This document shows, in pieces, positions 46,611 through 62,120 of a stretch of 64,000 nt of DNA. How positions within the stretch are numbered: the stretch's first letter is position 1; every line of letters starts with the position of its first letter. The notes under the pieces are model-generated. The model saw only the letters and a program-made list of their open reading frames with translations, was not told the origin of the DNA and made no database searches. Source of the stretch: Geosiphon pyriformis (lineage: Eukaryota; Glomeromycota; Glomeromycetes; Archaeosporales; Geosiphonaceae); contig JAAOMT010000263.1 of the NCBI GenBank assembly GCA_016748015.1, positions 129,993 through 193,992 of the forward strand, read 5' to 3'. A program made the position numbers and the translations under genes.

Positions 46611-48206
46611 TTAAAATTCAGCGATAGCGTAATCGCCATACATATCGAACCAAAGGTTTTCGACAAACTCCAAGATTTTTTTGGCCTCGTCTAAAAGCTC
46701 GGTATCAAATATTGAACAATCAAATTCGAAGGCACCAAAACCAACTCGTCTAAGATTCCCTTTTTCCTTTGCGAATTTCACAATCATTCTCAAATGTTCG
46801 TTGCTGAGTCCAACCTCTTCGGCAATACCGAGCTGTTGTAGTGGGGCCCGGCAAAATGCGAGAAATACACCCAGAGCTTCAATTGACATGGAAAAGTGTA
46901 TGTTCAAATGAGTGATGTTGACGGGAAGGAGCCAAGCAAGTTGAAATAAAAACGGATCTGTGTCGATAATATATTGGCCATCATATCTAAGTGAAAACTG
47001 TCGTAAGCTCCCGCAATTATTAAAGATCTTTTGCAGTGATCTGGCAGTTGATTTATCGACAAGGATACCAAAGCGAACCAAGTTAGGGCAATGGTCGGCG
47101 ATAGTCTCGAAAAGCGAAGCAGAACAATTTTGAATCATTACAACTAAATCGGTTAAATTTTCACCTGCAAGCCTAATTAATGGTGAGCAATCAGATGACG
47201 AAATAGCATCAGTATTTTCTTTGTTCAAAAAATAAAGTTTCTTTAATTTGAAGGACGCAGATAAAAGGGGAGTCCAAATTTCTGATTTCATTTTGCACTC
47301 AATGAATACGAGGGTATCCAATTTTGAACAAATCACAAGTGCCTCAAGGGAAGCTTGACTGAGGTAACTCCATTTAAACTCCAGTCTGGTGAGAGAGTGA
47401 GCTTGACACTGCATGGCAAAGATAAAAGATCTCGGGTCAACGGACCATGCCTCAATAATCACGCGTCTAATTTCATTTTGAACACGAATGAGACGAATAA
47501 GAGATTTTTCCATTTCTTGACTGAATCCATCAATTTTAATATATAGATAATTGATACTTTGGCAGACGTGGGCCATTGAGGCAAATGTCCGCGCAATATT
47601 GCCTTTTTCGGATTCTTTGTATTCCGCTGAATATTGGCAGATTGTGAAGCGTTCGAGATGTGACAAGCTAATTAATGCCCCTGTAAATCCAGTTATTTCT
47701 GGGATATTTATTGTCTCTCGTGTTTTTTCAAATTCAAGACTTAATAATCTCTTTGAGCGTGACAAAATCATTTTTAATACTTGAATGAATACAATGGATC
47801 CTTTGCCAAGGCGAATTATTTTTGGTGTTTCTTTTAAAGTGCTGGAATACCATCCACGTATAGCGAGATCCAATTTTCGATAATCAAGCTCAGTGATGAA
47901 TGCTGGATAATCAAATATTGGACGTATCGGTTTCTTCTCATATGTTCTGATTTTTTCCCTGTCTAAAACCCCCCTTTCATAACGGCTTAAACATGAAATC
48001 AGCGTAGAGGCCAGTCGAGTGTCAGCTGTGTTATGGTTAAAAAAGAAAAAAGGATGACTCCATAATATTGGTACAATCCGTCTGCACCAACAACGATTGA
48101 CTAACAAGCAAGAACAGAGCGAATTTCCATCATATTCAAGGTGCTTGAAAATTTCATCGAGACATTCGAGTTCTAAACGTACAATATAAGATTTTGATTT
48201 TTCCAT
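46611..48206 (-). CDS. F-box/LRR protein
   Basis: A single exon of 531 residues from the ATG at 48206 (MEKSKSYIVR). The N-terminal F-box (residues about 11-55) reads LECLDEIFKHLEYDGNSLCS then LLVNRCWCRRIVPILWSHPF, the Skp1-binding fold. The following 450 residues are an irregular leucine-rich solenoid (LERFTICQYS, LTRLEFKWSYL, LDTLVFIECKM, LTDLVVMIQNC, LRQFSLRYDG, ITHLNIHFSM, LRRVGFGAF). It would act as the substrate receptor of an SCF E3 ligase; the target is unknown. It is complete, unlike many members of this expanded family. Its start lies only 142 bases from the divergent AFG2 start. Confidence 0.9.
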   Translation of the reverse strand: MEKSKSYIVRLELECLDEIFKHLEYDGNSLCSCLLVNRCWCRRIVPILWSHPFFFFNHNTADTRLASTLISCLSRYERGVLDREKIRTYEKKPIRPIFDYPAFITELDYRKLDLAIRGWYSSTLKETPKIIRLGKGSIVFIQVLKMILSRSKRLLSLEFEKTRETINIPEITGFTGALISLSHLERFTICQYSAEYKESEKGNIARTFASMAHVCQSINYLYIKIDGFSQEMEKSLIRLIRVQNEIRRVIIEAWSVDPRSFIFAMQCQAHSLTRLEFKWSYLSQASLEALVICSKLDTLVFIECKMKSEIWTPLLSASFKLKKLYFLNKENTDAISSSDCSPLIRLAGENLTDLVVMIQNCSASLFETIADHCPNLVRFGILVDKSTARSLQKIFNNCGSLRQFSLRYDGQYIIDTDPFLFQLAWLLPVNITHLNIHFSMSIEALGVFLAFCRAPLQQLGIAEEVGLSNEHLRMIVKFAKEKGNLRRVGFGAFEFDCSIFDTELLDEAKKILEFVENLWFDMYGDYAIAEF

Positions 48207-48348
48207 TTTGGATTTCAGTTCAGATTTGCAAACTGAATTTATAAGAATAATCAGTCATATGCAAATCATCTCAAAAATCAACTCATTATATAATATCACT
48301 AAATTGACGATCTTTGATCAACTTAAAATTTTGTGCTCATCCTAAAGA
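48207..48348. promoter_or_regulatory. Short shared promoter of F-box and AFG2 genes
   Basis: Only 142 bases separate the ATG codons of the two divergent genes, so both promoters must overlap here or extend into leaders. No clear TATA box was placed. Confidence 0.5.
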
Positions 48349-51736
<3,388 letters not shown>

Positions 51737-53352
51737 AAGCAATTGCAAAAGATGTTCTTGATCCTCAAAAAATATCAGAAAAGGCTATTTACATCTTGAC
51801 TCTGAGTCCATATTGAAATTTGCTTTCAATACTTATATGAATACAGCCTTATTTTAATGTCTGCCCAAATCTATTGAAAGCCCATAGGATAATCCATGTA
51901 GGAAACGACATTTTGCGTAGTTTTCATAATATACGAAATTGAGATGCAAATTGTGGAACATGTCTTTTCACTTTTAAAATGGGTCAAATCTTCTGGCATC
52001 CAAAAAAAAACCTAGGAAGTGATAAGCTGAAAAGAGCTAGAACAATTTTTTAAAGTGTTTACAAATATGTTTAAGGAGTCAAGTTTAGCCTGAGTGCAGA
52101 TTCCTGCCAAAAATCCCCTTGGTCTGCACGTTTGGCCCTAACGGATTAGGTAACAGTGCTGACCTTTAAAGGTATACTTACATCTTTAATTTTTCGCTCC
52201 AAATGACATTAGGGTAATTTAGGTTTCATAGGTAGGCTCATATTTCTGGTAGAATTAGGGAGTTACATGAATAATTGAGATTAAGTGAATGCTTTGTTCA
52301 TTAGGCAAAAGACAAAATCCTTAGTTTTATTTATTAATTGGGTTCAGTGTGTCCATAGTATTTATATATATAATGTGGCTCTTTATGGAATTATCAAGAC
52401 GATGTTAATTTTATCTTTTATCAAATGTAAAAAAGCATCCAAAGAGCCTTCATAGAAAGGGTGGTTGTAATCTCAAATGCTTGGCATATTTAGTCAAATG
52501 ATCAGATATTCATCTTGGAAAAAGAAAAGAAATAACAAGCAAAAATAATCTAGAGAAATGTCCATGAAGCCTCGGAACGAAATTTCTGATATTTCAGTCA
52601 AAAAATTTTGTACCGATTAATTATTATTAGGATTTATTTTAATTGATTAATTATTCTGAGAAAAGTTAAATCATTCAATATTAAAACTGAATTGGAAATG
52701 ATTTTAATAAGAAATGTACTTCCATATGATTTACACTTTGGATTTCATATGAAAATTATTATCGTAAAAATTATGATTACAAATGCAGAATTTTAATATT
52801 ACGAAATCAAACAATTTAATTTTTTTCTTAATTCCAAAGGTTCCTTGAAATTTTTAAATTTTAAAGCAATTTTTGAGTTAGTATTTTTATTTTTATTATT
52901 ATTTTAATACAATATTTTTTTGATATATTTTGAAAATAAGTTATTGAAAATGCATTAAGATTCATGTTATCTGGAAATATTTAGGTTTATTGTTTTATTA
53001 AGCAGAATATATAAAGAGCAAGTTTTTTTATTAAATTAAGATAAAGTGATAAGAGAAATTTTCTCATTAGCCTTTCTTGGAAATTTTAAAATGAGTGGCT
53101 AATTTTTAATTTTCACATGCAAAACCTTTAAGGGGCCGGCCATCTGAAAATCATAATACATCAACATGAGATTCAACCCAATTGTCTGTATTGACATGTG
53201 CATTAAAAAGTCCGAAATGTACTTGGAAATAAAGAATTTAAGTTTTATTATTGCTTCATTGGTTCTCTGGAAATTTTTATAGAAGACTCTAAGTACATGT
53301 ATTATAATTAGTACTTATAAGTACTTTTATACAGGATCAAAGGTATTCATAG
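51737..53352. other. Intergenic after AFG2
   Basis: Less A+T-rich than elsewhere around 52070-52260, but no frame or family recognised. A perfect 16-bp palindrome, AGTACTTATAAGTACT, lies near 53309-53326. Confidence 0.45.
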
Positions 53353-53880
53353 TGTTATGGGTTTGAATAACAAGCTAACGGATAGCAAAGGAAAAGGCTA
53401 TTGAGGGTGATGGAAATAATCAAAGGGGAAATTCAATCAAAGGAGCGAATTGAATTTGTAAGGATCCAATGTGCGTGATCAGTCTCAAAATCACAGTCGC
53501 TTAATCTTTTCTGGGAAATCTGAAAGTAGAGGAATAGTTCGTCAACAAGATAACACCGCTGCTATTAGTCTATGCCTCACTTGGCGATTCTTAGAATCAA
53601 TAACAGGTATCATTGTGCTTTTCAATAATTTCTTTATTCAATGAGTTACAAGAGCAAACAAACGCTTCTCAGGCTAATGCCAACAAGTAATCCTTTATCA
53701 GATACTTGAAGGTAAGGAATTGGGAAAGGGGAATAAGCGATATGGAAGGAGTATTGGATGTAAAGAAGTTGTTTTTATTACTTTGATTTCATACTTTTCT
53801 ACAGCTGAGGGATTTATCGCTTATATAGCTATTTGAAGGGGTCAATGATCAGGTCAACGATCACTATCTAAAAATAGGTT
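53353..53880 (+). repeat. LTR-like dispersed repeat, copy 2
   Basis: It starts TGTTATGGGT and pairs with 1931-2500 along its length (anchors GAGCGAATTGAATTTGTA, AATGTGC, TTTTCTACAGCT, and two GGTCAAYGATCA units). It has moderate G+C and no open frame, and may be a solo LTR or non-autonomous element. It ends about 120 bases before the BTB-TLDc start codon, so it forms much of that gene's upstream region. No target-site duplication was identified. Confidence 0.55.
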
Positions 53881-53998
53881 GGCTAATTATATGACCTCAT
53901 TGTTAATACATGTAATAATTAATAAAAGCTATGGTTTTTAGCCGTAAGAATAGAAAAATATAAATTATCATATTTTTGAAACTTGACATATCTTACTG

Positions 53999-55506
53999 AT
54001 GGCACCCAAACAACTCTTTGACGCTTTATCTCAGGATTTTGGGAGATTATTCAATACCCAAAATCTCTCTGATGTTACACTTATCGTTGGCAAAACGCCT
54101 AATACTAGAACCTTTCATGCTCATACGCAAATTTTAGCAGCAAGATCATCGTATTTTGCTTTAGCACTCTCTAAAGATTCGTTTAGAAGAAAAAATAACA
54201 TCATTCTTTTGACCAAACCTAATATATCACCTAATATTTTTGAGGTAGCTCTCAGGTAATTTTGTTTTATTTACACTCTTTGAAAGTATTTTAACCAAAA
54301 GTAATTCATTCGTTTTATCCTCTGGATAGATATATTTACAATGGCGAAATTTCTATTGACAAATTCAAAGTATCTGAAATCTTAGAATTGCTTATTGTAG
54401 CTAACGAATTTATTCTGGAAAACCTTATTAATTACCTTGAAGACTATATAATTGAACACCATGAAAAAGAGTTGAAAGAAAATTTCGCCAATTTACATGA
54501 AATATCCTTTAAGCATGAATCATTTAAAAAGCTACAAGGGTTCTGCACAGAAGTCGCAGCTAAAAATCCAGCTATAATCTTCAAATCCCAAGATTTTACC
54601 TCCCTCAATAAAAGCTTTCTTGTCTCGATTTTATCCCGGGATAACCTTCTTATGGAAGAATCTCAAATATGGGAAAACGTAGTGGAATGGGGAGTTGCGA
54701 AATTGGGCAAAAATATTAAGGTAGAAGAAATTCTTAACTGGACAGATGAAGATCGTAACGCCTTTAAGGAAATAATTGAAGAGCTTGTACCTTTGATCCG
54801 GTTCTTTCACATGTCTTCAGTTGACTTCTATCACAAAGTAAAACCATTTGAGAGAATCTTGCCCGGAACTTTGTATGAAGATCTTTTGCATCATTATCTA
54901 GTACCGGGGAGTCATCAAAAGTCTGTAGACGCTCAGTCATTCCGACCAATTGGTTCAAAGCTTCTTCAATTGCATAATATAAAACAGCTCGATAATTGGA
55001 TTCAAGGCAAAGACGAAAATACTCCTTTTAAAGATCAACTTGGAAATGATTTTAGTTTGTTACTACAAGGCAGTCGAGACGGATTTACTCCAGCTGATTT
55101 TCATCGATTATGCGATAATAAAGGAGCAACGCTAACTGTTATTAAAGTGAAAGGAACCGGTCAACTAATTGGCGGGTATACCCCAGAATCTTGGCATTCT
55201 CGTGACAGTTGGATAGATGGAAAAGGGAGTTTTATTTTTTCCCTTGGAGATGGCAAAGTTGAGAATGCTAAATTTGGCAAATTTGTTAGCGGAAAGGGAA
55301 CTTATGCTGGCCTCAAATATGGGCCTTATTTTGGCTCTAAGAGTATTTTAATGGAAGGTGATGATTTTCAAAATAATTATGGATGCTCTTGTCAAAAGGA
55401 TTCATCTTATGAACACGTTATAATCCCTGGTTCAGAAAATCAACGAGTACCCTTTTCTGTGGAAGATTATGAAGTCTTTCAAATCAAAAGTACCCTTTTC
55501 TGTTGA
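53999..55506 (+). CDS. BTB-BACK-TLDc protein with altered C-terminus
   Basis: Exons 53999..54255 and 54330..55506 (74-nt intron GTAATT...GATAG) encode 477 residues. The BTB fold (SDVTLIVGKTPN, ARSSYF, RYIYNGEISI), BACK-type helices with HHYLVPGSHQ, and the TLDc domain (SRDGFTPADFHRLCDNKG, TGQLIGGYTPESW, SFIFSLGDGK, YGPYFGSKS, YEHVI, FSVEDYEVFQI) are all present. Compared with the paralogues, the end is abnormal: a 43-bp tandem duplication (units at 55446 and 55489) shifts the frame and stops translation after KSTLFC. Without it the frame would run on to a stop near 55550. The core TLDc fold is probably complete because the duplication falls after the last conserved strand. Confidence 0.9.
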
Positions 55507-55531
55507 AGATTATGAAGTCTTTCAAATCAAC
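55446..55531 (+). repeat. 43-bp tandem duplication at the 3' end of a TLDc gene
   Basis: Two adjacent 43-base copies beginning AGTACCCTTTTCTGT differ at essentially one base (GTGGAA against GTTGAA), so the event is recent. The period is not a multiple of three, and the second copy supplies the stop codon TGA at 55504-55506. Confidence 0.93.
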
Positions 55532-57246
55532 AGCCTACAATTCGTAGAATAAATTTTACTCTAGAACTCGATTAAGAGTTTTCTAACAATGGAGTTATTT
55601 TTTGAATATAATGATTCCAACAAAGCCAATGGAACTAGAAGTTCTTGTTATCACTTCTTTCTCCTTATTTTATTTTAATTCATTTAGAAATTTGGGAATA
55701 TTTTTCAATTTGGGCTTTCCAAAATTTAAAGAAAATATAATTCAAAACCTTTTGTAACATTATATTTGTTACTCTATTCGTCCAAACCTTTTTTTCATTT
55801 CGTGAAGTTCAATTTCATGAATCAAATTTAAGGATGCTTTCTAGGTAAAGCCCTTTATATAATTTATCTTAATATTCCACACGTTAGAAAAAACCTTATT
55901 TCGAAAAATGAGATAGAATATTTCTTACACTTGTGATATTCTAGGTTTGACAATATGTACCATTCAATACTTGTCATTTCAAACGCTTATATTATCCATT
56001 AAATTTTATTTGTGCACTTATAGTTTCCTTGAGTTTTAAGTATTGAGGCTAATTTAATGCTACCCAAACCCCCAAGACTGTAGCTTTAAAGTGCAACTTT
56101 TATTGAAATAGTGTTTTAATAAATTTTCTATATTTCTGTATAGAATTTAAATTAAAATTCATAATTCTTATATGGTATGGTTTTTCTTTAAGTAGCCAAA
56201 GAAGTGTATAAGTATAATTTAGAATATGCACAAATAAAACAAATCATTCAATAAGTTTATTTCAAATTTTTAACTTCTAATAATCTTAAATATTAAAAAA
56301 TATCATTACAAAACCTTAATCACCATAAATTGTATTTGAAAATTAGTGATTGGCTATTATATAAAATTTTACCACAATGTAATTGCAAGATTTTCTGCGC
56401 AACAAAAAAATTATATAGCATTTAAATAAAAAATGTAACTATTTTCAACTAAAATTTTGCTATTTAATATTTCTTAAAAATGTAAATCAAGTTGCTAAAT
56501 AATCTGATGTAATTTTTCAATAAAAAGTTTTATTTGCTTTGGGTTAAAAATAAATCCATTTGGTTCGTATCTTACAGAAATTAAGATGAAATATAATATA
56601 TTTTGGATTGAAATAATTTAAAAGATTTTGGATGCAAACGATATTAGCATAAAAACGTTATAAACTATTGATTAGATGACCCAAGCCACGATACATTAGC
56701 TCTGAAGCAATCAACTCTGATCTCTCCCTTTCAAATCTTAAAATATAACATAAAGAAAAAAGTTATATTCTAGTTTTTTGAAACAGAAGTTTTCGTCTCT
56801 TCGAGTGTGATATTAGGGTAAATGATTAAATGGATGTTTGAATTTAATTTAGAAAGTTGATATTGGCCTAAAATATCATAACAGTTTGAAAAGCTTCTAT
56901 TTTGAAATCAAATGAATTAAAATAAAGATTCAAAGTTAGGATTTCAAGTTGTATTTAGCTTTATTAGAATGCACTATATATCCGTAAAAATAAATATACT
57001 ATTAAAAAAATTGGCTGCAAAGGAATCTCCTTTATTCCAAAATTAGCGAAATAGATACCAATTCATTAAGTCTCTCAATTCTATTTTAAAGTTTCCTTTT
57101 TAAAAGTTAATCACGTTCTTTCTTTTCATTCCTATTGTCCAGTAGCCTAGATAATAAACTATAAAAAACTCTTTTTGTGTAAATTACCTAAATAGGATGC
57201 CCCATTTGATCTAAAGCTTATAAAGTGTAAAAAAACTATATAAAAG
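55507..57246. other. Intergenic between convergent BTB-TLDc genes
   Basis: After the remaining copy of the duplicated 3' end the DNA is A+T-rich; no gene recognised. The two flanking genes converge, so this holds both terminators. Confidence 0.5.
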
Positions 57247-58732
57247 TCAATTCAAGTTTTCGATTTGAAAAACTTCATACTCCTCGACAAAAAAGTCTAC
57301 GCTTTGATTTTCTGAATCAAGCATTATCGCGTGCTCATATGATGAATCCTTTCGGCAAAAGCATCCAGGACTATTTTGACAAACATCACTTCTCACTACA
57401 AAACTATACTGACCAGATTCGGGTCTATAACGTAAGCTAGCATAAGTTCTCTTTCCGCTAACAAATTTGCTATTTTCAGCTTTGCCATCTCCAAGGGAAA
57501 AAATAAAACTTCCTTTTCCATATAAATAGTTATTGTAAGAACGCCAAGATGCTTGGGTATACACACCAATCAGTTGACCAGTTCCTTTCACTTTGATAAC
57601 ACTGACTGTTGCTCCTTTATCATCGCATAATCGATGAAAATCCGCTGGATTGAATCCGTCTGGACTGCCTCGAAGTAACAAATTAAAATTATATTCAAGT
57701 TGGTTTTGGAAAGGAGTGTTTTCGTCTTTGCCCTGAATCCAGTGATCAAGCTGCTTCACATTATGCAATTGAAGAAGCTTTGAACCAATTGATCGGAATG
57801 GCTGAGTCTCAACAGACATTTGATGACTCCCCGGTACTAGATAATGATGTAAAAGATCTTTATACAAATTTCCGGGTAAAATTCTCGCAAATGGTTTTAC
57901 TTTGTGATAGAAGTCAACAGAAGATATGTGAAAGAACCGGATTAAAGGTAGAAGCTCTTCAATTGATTCCTTAAAGGTGTCATAATTTTCATCTGTCCAA
58001 TTAACAATTTCTTCTACCTTAATATTATTATCCAATTTAGCAGCTGCCCATCCCACAATCTTTTTCCATATTTCTATTTCTTCCATCATAAGGTCATCCC
58101 GAGATAAAATTGAGGAAAGAAAATTCTTATTTAGGGAGGTGAAATCTTGGGACCTGAAGATTATAGTTGGACTTTTAGCTGCTATTTGGGTGCAAAATTC
58201 TTGTAGCTTTTTGAAAGAATTATGCATAAATGATGTTTCATGCAAAGAGGCAAAGTTTTCCTTTAGCTCTTTGGCATAATGTTCAATTAGGTAGTCTTCA
58301 AGGTGGTTAATAAGATTTTCCAAAAGGAGCTCATCAGCGGCAATAAGTAATCCTAGAATTATAGGTATTCCGTATTTGTTAAGAGATATTTCACCAAGAT
58401 ATATGTATCTAGACAAAACAATAATCAAATGTATGAATAAAATATTAACAAATATTTTGACCGAACTAAACTCACCGAATTATCACCTCAAAAATTTGGG
58501 GTGAAATATTAGGCTTAGAGAAGATAATGATGTTATTTTCTCTTTTAACCCAATAATTAGAGAGCGCTACAGCAAAGTACGAGGATCTTGCTGCTAAAAT
58601 CAGCGAATGAACATGAAAAGTTCTGGGATTAGATCCATCGCCAACGACAATTCTAACATCAGAGGCTATTTGATTATTCAATATGCTCCCGAAATTATGA
58701 GATAAATCGTGTAAGAGTCGCTGGGACGCCAT
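57247..58732 (-). CDS. BTB-BACK-TLDc domain protein
   Basis: Exons 58476..58732 and 57247..58408 (67-nt intron GTGAGT...TCTAG) encode 472 residues starting MASQRLLHDL. BTB: SDVRIVVGDGSN, ARSSYF, RYIYLGEISL, LLIAADEL. BACK region: VDFYHKVKPFARILPGN and HHYLVPGSHQ. TLDc: SPDGFNPADFHRLCDDKG, TGQLIGVYTQASW, SFIFSLGDGK, CFCRKDSSYEHAI, and FFVEEYEVFQI at the C-terminus. The first intron lies at the same codon (the Arg before YIY) as in the other three genes. It is the best match of the relic at 22735. The gene looks intact and is convergent with the gene at 53999. Confidence 0.92.
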
Positions 58733-59699
58733 AAATATCTAGCTAGCACAATTCTTGGGTTTTTATGATACAATATAGCTCAGAAGCCATTATAGTGCGC
58801 CCATTTGTTTATGTTTGCCTTGTGAGTCACCAGTGGTGGATTCTTATCAGATCTAATCATAATTGATCATCATAGATAACCAGATCTCAATTAATTAAAG
58901 TTGCAGATGGTGAAAAAAAAAATTAAAATACATTTTTTAAGATATTTAAGCATATTATTATCCAGCTTTTTACATTTTCTATTAAGAAAAAATGTTTACT
59001 ATTCTTAAATACATATGAATATTATTAATTTTTTTTAATATAAAATTGTGTCATAAGCAATGAATTTAAAATAAATAAGTTTTTTTAATATTTTATGTAA
59101 AAATATCCTTTTTTCAAACAGTAATCATTTTTGCCTTTAAATTTTTTGACTAAATTGTGTTGTTCTCGGGGCAAAAATTCTTGATCAATCGGAATAGCTC
59201 ATTGTGTTAATTCTAAAAATGTAAAGATACAACACACATTAGAAATATACAAATTTTTTATGGTAAGTACAAAAAATACCGGTTGTATCAATTTGTGTTC
59301 AGATTATTTAATACTAATTGTTTTTAAACATAATATAAACAAATTTTTTGAATTTAATGTTAAATTCATGCAAGGGAGAGCCAAAGAAATTATATTAAAC
59401 TTGTTATTAAAACTATCACTGATATTAAAGAAGCAGTTAGCGCTAGCGAAAACCATCTGCAAGCTTAGAATTAGATTATGCACCTAAAGAAATCTATCAA
59501 TGAGCGGCAGAGTGTAACTTAATTTTAGGTTTACATTTAACTAAAATAGTAATAAGACAATGACAAGCATAGTCGGCCTTTGTGACCCTTGAGTTTCAGA
59601 CGATCTCTATCCGTTTAAGAATGTAAACGAGGGAATGAAGTAAGTGTCTATTTTCAGAACATTCTAGCATTCCAGATTTCTTTAAATTATAAATTGAAA
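58733..59699. other. Intergenic, no gene recognised
   Basis: A+T-rich, with a poly-A run near 58914. A 75-codon frame at 59260-59487 is not supported; it might be the far upstream part of the dead Sel1-kinase gene, but I see no motif. Confidence 0.45.
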
Positions 59700-60069
59700 T
59701 CTTTATTTATTAGCTACAAAAAATTTGGCCATTTTCCCAGCTAGTAAATATTCAAAAGTTGCTAACTTGGTGAAAAAACATCTTGAGAGCAATCAGAAAA
59801 AACCTGAAGACTTTTTCAATTATTTGAATAATTAAAGTTCAAAGTGTTCGATAGACTATGTTTTCCTCGGCTTTTCTTTAGAACATGGAATTGGAACTAT
59901 TCCTAATCTAACAAAAGCATTTCTAGAATTTCAGAAAGCAGCAAATTCCAAAGATTTTTTTGGACAATTCTTCTTGGGTCATTGTTATGAAAATGGCATT
60001 GGTACTTCAAAAGATCGAAAAAAGCATATGACCTTTTCAAAAGCAGCAGAGGTGGGTAATACAAGTGCG

Positions 60070-60585
60070 CAAATCAATCTTGGATGGTGCTATCGAAATG
60101 GATTAGGAACAACGAAAAATGAGGAAAACTCTTTTCAAAAGCAGCAGAGGTGGGACATTCAAAGGCACAAAACAATCTTGGATGGTGCTATCAAAATGGA
60201 ATAGGAACAACGAAAAATGATAAAAAATCATTTGAATTCTATTCAAAAGCAGCAGAGGCGGGACATTCAAAGGCACAAAACGATCTTGCGTTTTGTTATG
60301 ATAATGGAATAGGAACAACGAAAAATAAAAAAGCATTTGAGTTTTATTCAAAAGCAGCAGAGGCAGGAGATCTAGATCCACAATACGATCTTGGATGGTG
60401 CTATCGAATGGATTAGGAACAACAAAAAATGAGGAAAAAGCATTCGAACTCTACTCAAAAGCAGCAGAAGCGGGAAATATAAGCGCACAATACAACCTTG
60501 GATGGTGTTATCAAAATGGATGGGGAACGATAAAAAAGGTGAAAAAAGCATTTGAGCTATATTTAAAAGCAGCAAAGGGAAATGA
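60070..60585 (+). repeat. 108-bp Sel1 repeat array
   Basis: The marker TGG-TGC-TAT (or its variants) recurs at 60085, 60183, 60291, 60396 and 60503, spacings of 98, 108, 105 and 107. The base period is therefore 108 (36 residues), with deletions of 10, 3 and 1. Units are very similar at the DNA level (AAAAGCAGCAGAGG... in each), suggesting recent slippage or gene conversion. Confidence 0.9.
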
Positions 60586-62087
60586 CTTTATTTCTTATAG
60601 TGATTTTCTTGATTTAAATGCCCATAATTTCACTTTAAAAAATCAAGATGACTTGGAACGTTTCATTTTACAATTCTAAAATCAAGGTTTAAAATTTGCA
60701 GATAATTTTAAAGGAGAATTTTGGGAATTTGACACTTTCTTTGACCAGCTTTCAGATGAATTCAAGTGTCTTAAATGTGGCAACTTATATATTATTATAA
60801 ATGGCTTCCTGATATGTTCATTTTGTGACACCGATAAAATTAATAATAATATATTTAAAGCCGGCTTGCCGAAATGTCCAGAATGTTATTGCATATTAAA
60901 AGATTCACTTTGGTGTAAAAATTGTGAATCATCACGATTTTTCAAGACTTGGGGAAGATGGATCTAATAGTTTTAATCAGTATATAGGATACACACAGCA
61001 AATTTCTGAAAGCTGCAGGGGATACCTGGGAAAGGTTTTTTTCGCCACGAAAACATATTTTTAGATAAGGTGGTGAGAGAAAGAGGATTTAGTGTTGTTA
61101 AAAAAGGTATATGGAAGAGAGGAAAAATTTTATTTTAGAATAAGAAAAATTAAAATTATGACTGAAGTAGAGTTACGAAATTTGCTTTAAAACATCTTAA
61201 AAATAGCTAAAAGATGGAACATATCTATACAAATGAGGTATTTTCCTCTGAATGAACTTATCAAATTTTTATTATCCCGATTTCTTTTCTAACACCAAAA
61301 AACCGTATTTGTGTAGTTTATTGCGCATCTTAGAAGCGTCCCTTGTAGCTGTATCCTTGAATGTTATGGAATGACAAAAGACGTTGCAACCGATTAATTT
61401 ATCATGGTTTTACCATTTGCAGAACACGGGAACCTCAGAGCTTTTCTAAAGATGAACGAGACCATTCTTACTTGGAGCATGTTTCTTCGTATTCTTCTTC
61501 AAATCGCTGGTGGCCTAAGGTTTAGACATGATTCAAATATGGTGCATGGGGACTTACATCCTTGTTTTGAAAACAAACCCTTTAAAAGTGGTTATTTCTG
61601 ATCTTGGACTCTGTCGTCTCGCTGATTACTCTTCACTTTTTGGCAAAATTTATGGTGTTCTTGAATATCTCGCACCCGAGATTTGCAGGGGGAATCCTCA
61701 AACTAAGTACAGCGATACATATAGCTTTGCTATCATTTCCTGTGAAATTATTTCAGGAGAAAGAGCTTTGAATAATACGCATCCTATTTCACGTGCGAAT
61801 TGACATAATTGATGGAAAGCGCCCTATAATCAAAAAACATACACCTCAATGTATTGGGGAAATGATTGAAAAAAAATTGGCAATATGATCCGTATTCCCG
61901 TGATAGTTTGGAACAACTTCAACAAAGAGTTATTGCTGCTCGCGATAATTGTAACTTAAATCAAGGTATCCCTGAAAAAATACTTTATACCGAAAAGATA
62001 CAAGATGCTATCCGATATAGTACAAGATATAGAAGCCGGTTATTATGTTTAATATTAAAAGACTTGGGTCTAACACCTGTTTTAGAG

Positions 62088-62120
62088 TTGGATTTGGATT
62101 TGGATTTGGATTTGGGGATT
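62088..62120 (+). repeat. 6-bp coding repeat TTGGAT
   Basis: About five tandem copies of TTGGAT encode alternating Leu-Asp just before the stop of the kinase relic. Confidence 0.8.

Noticed and set aside
53309-53326. 16-bp palindrome AGTACTTATAAGTACT next to the LTR-like repeat
   Set aside because: No second copy or terminal inverted repeat was found, so a DNA transposon end is not supported.
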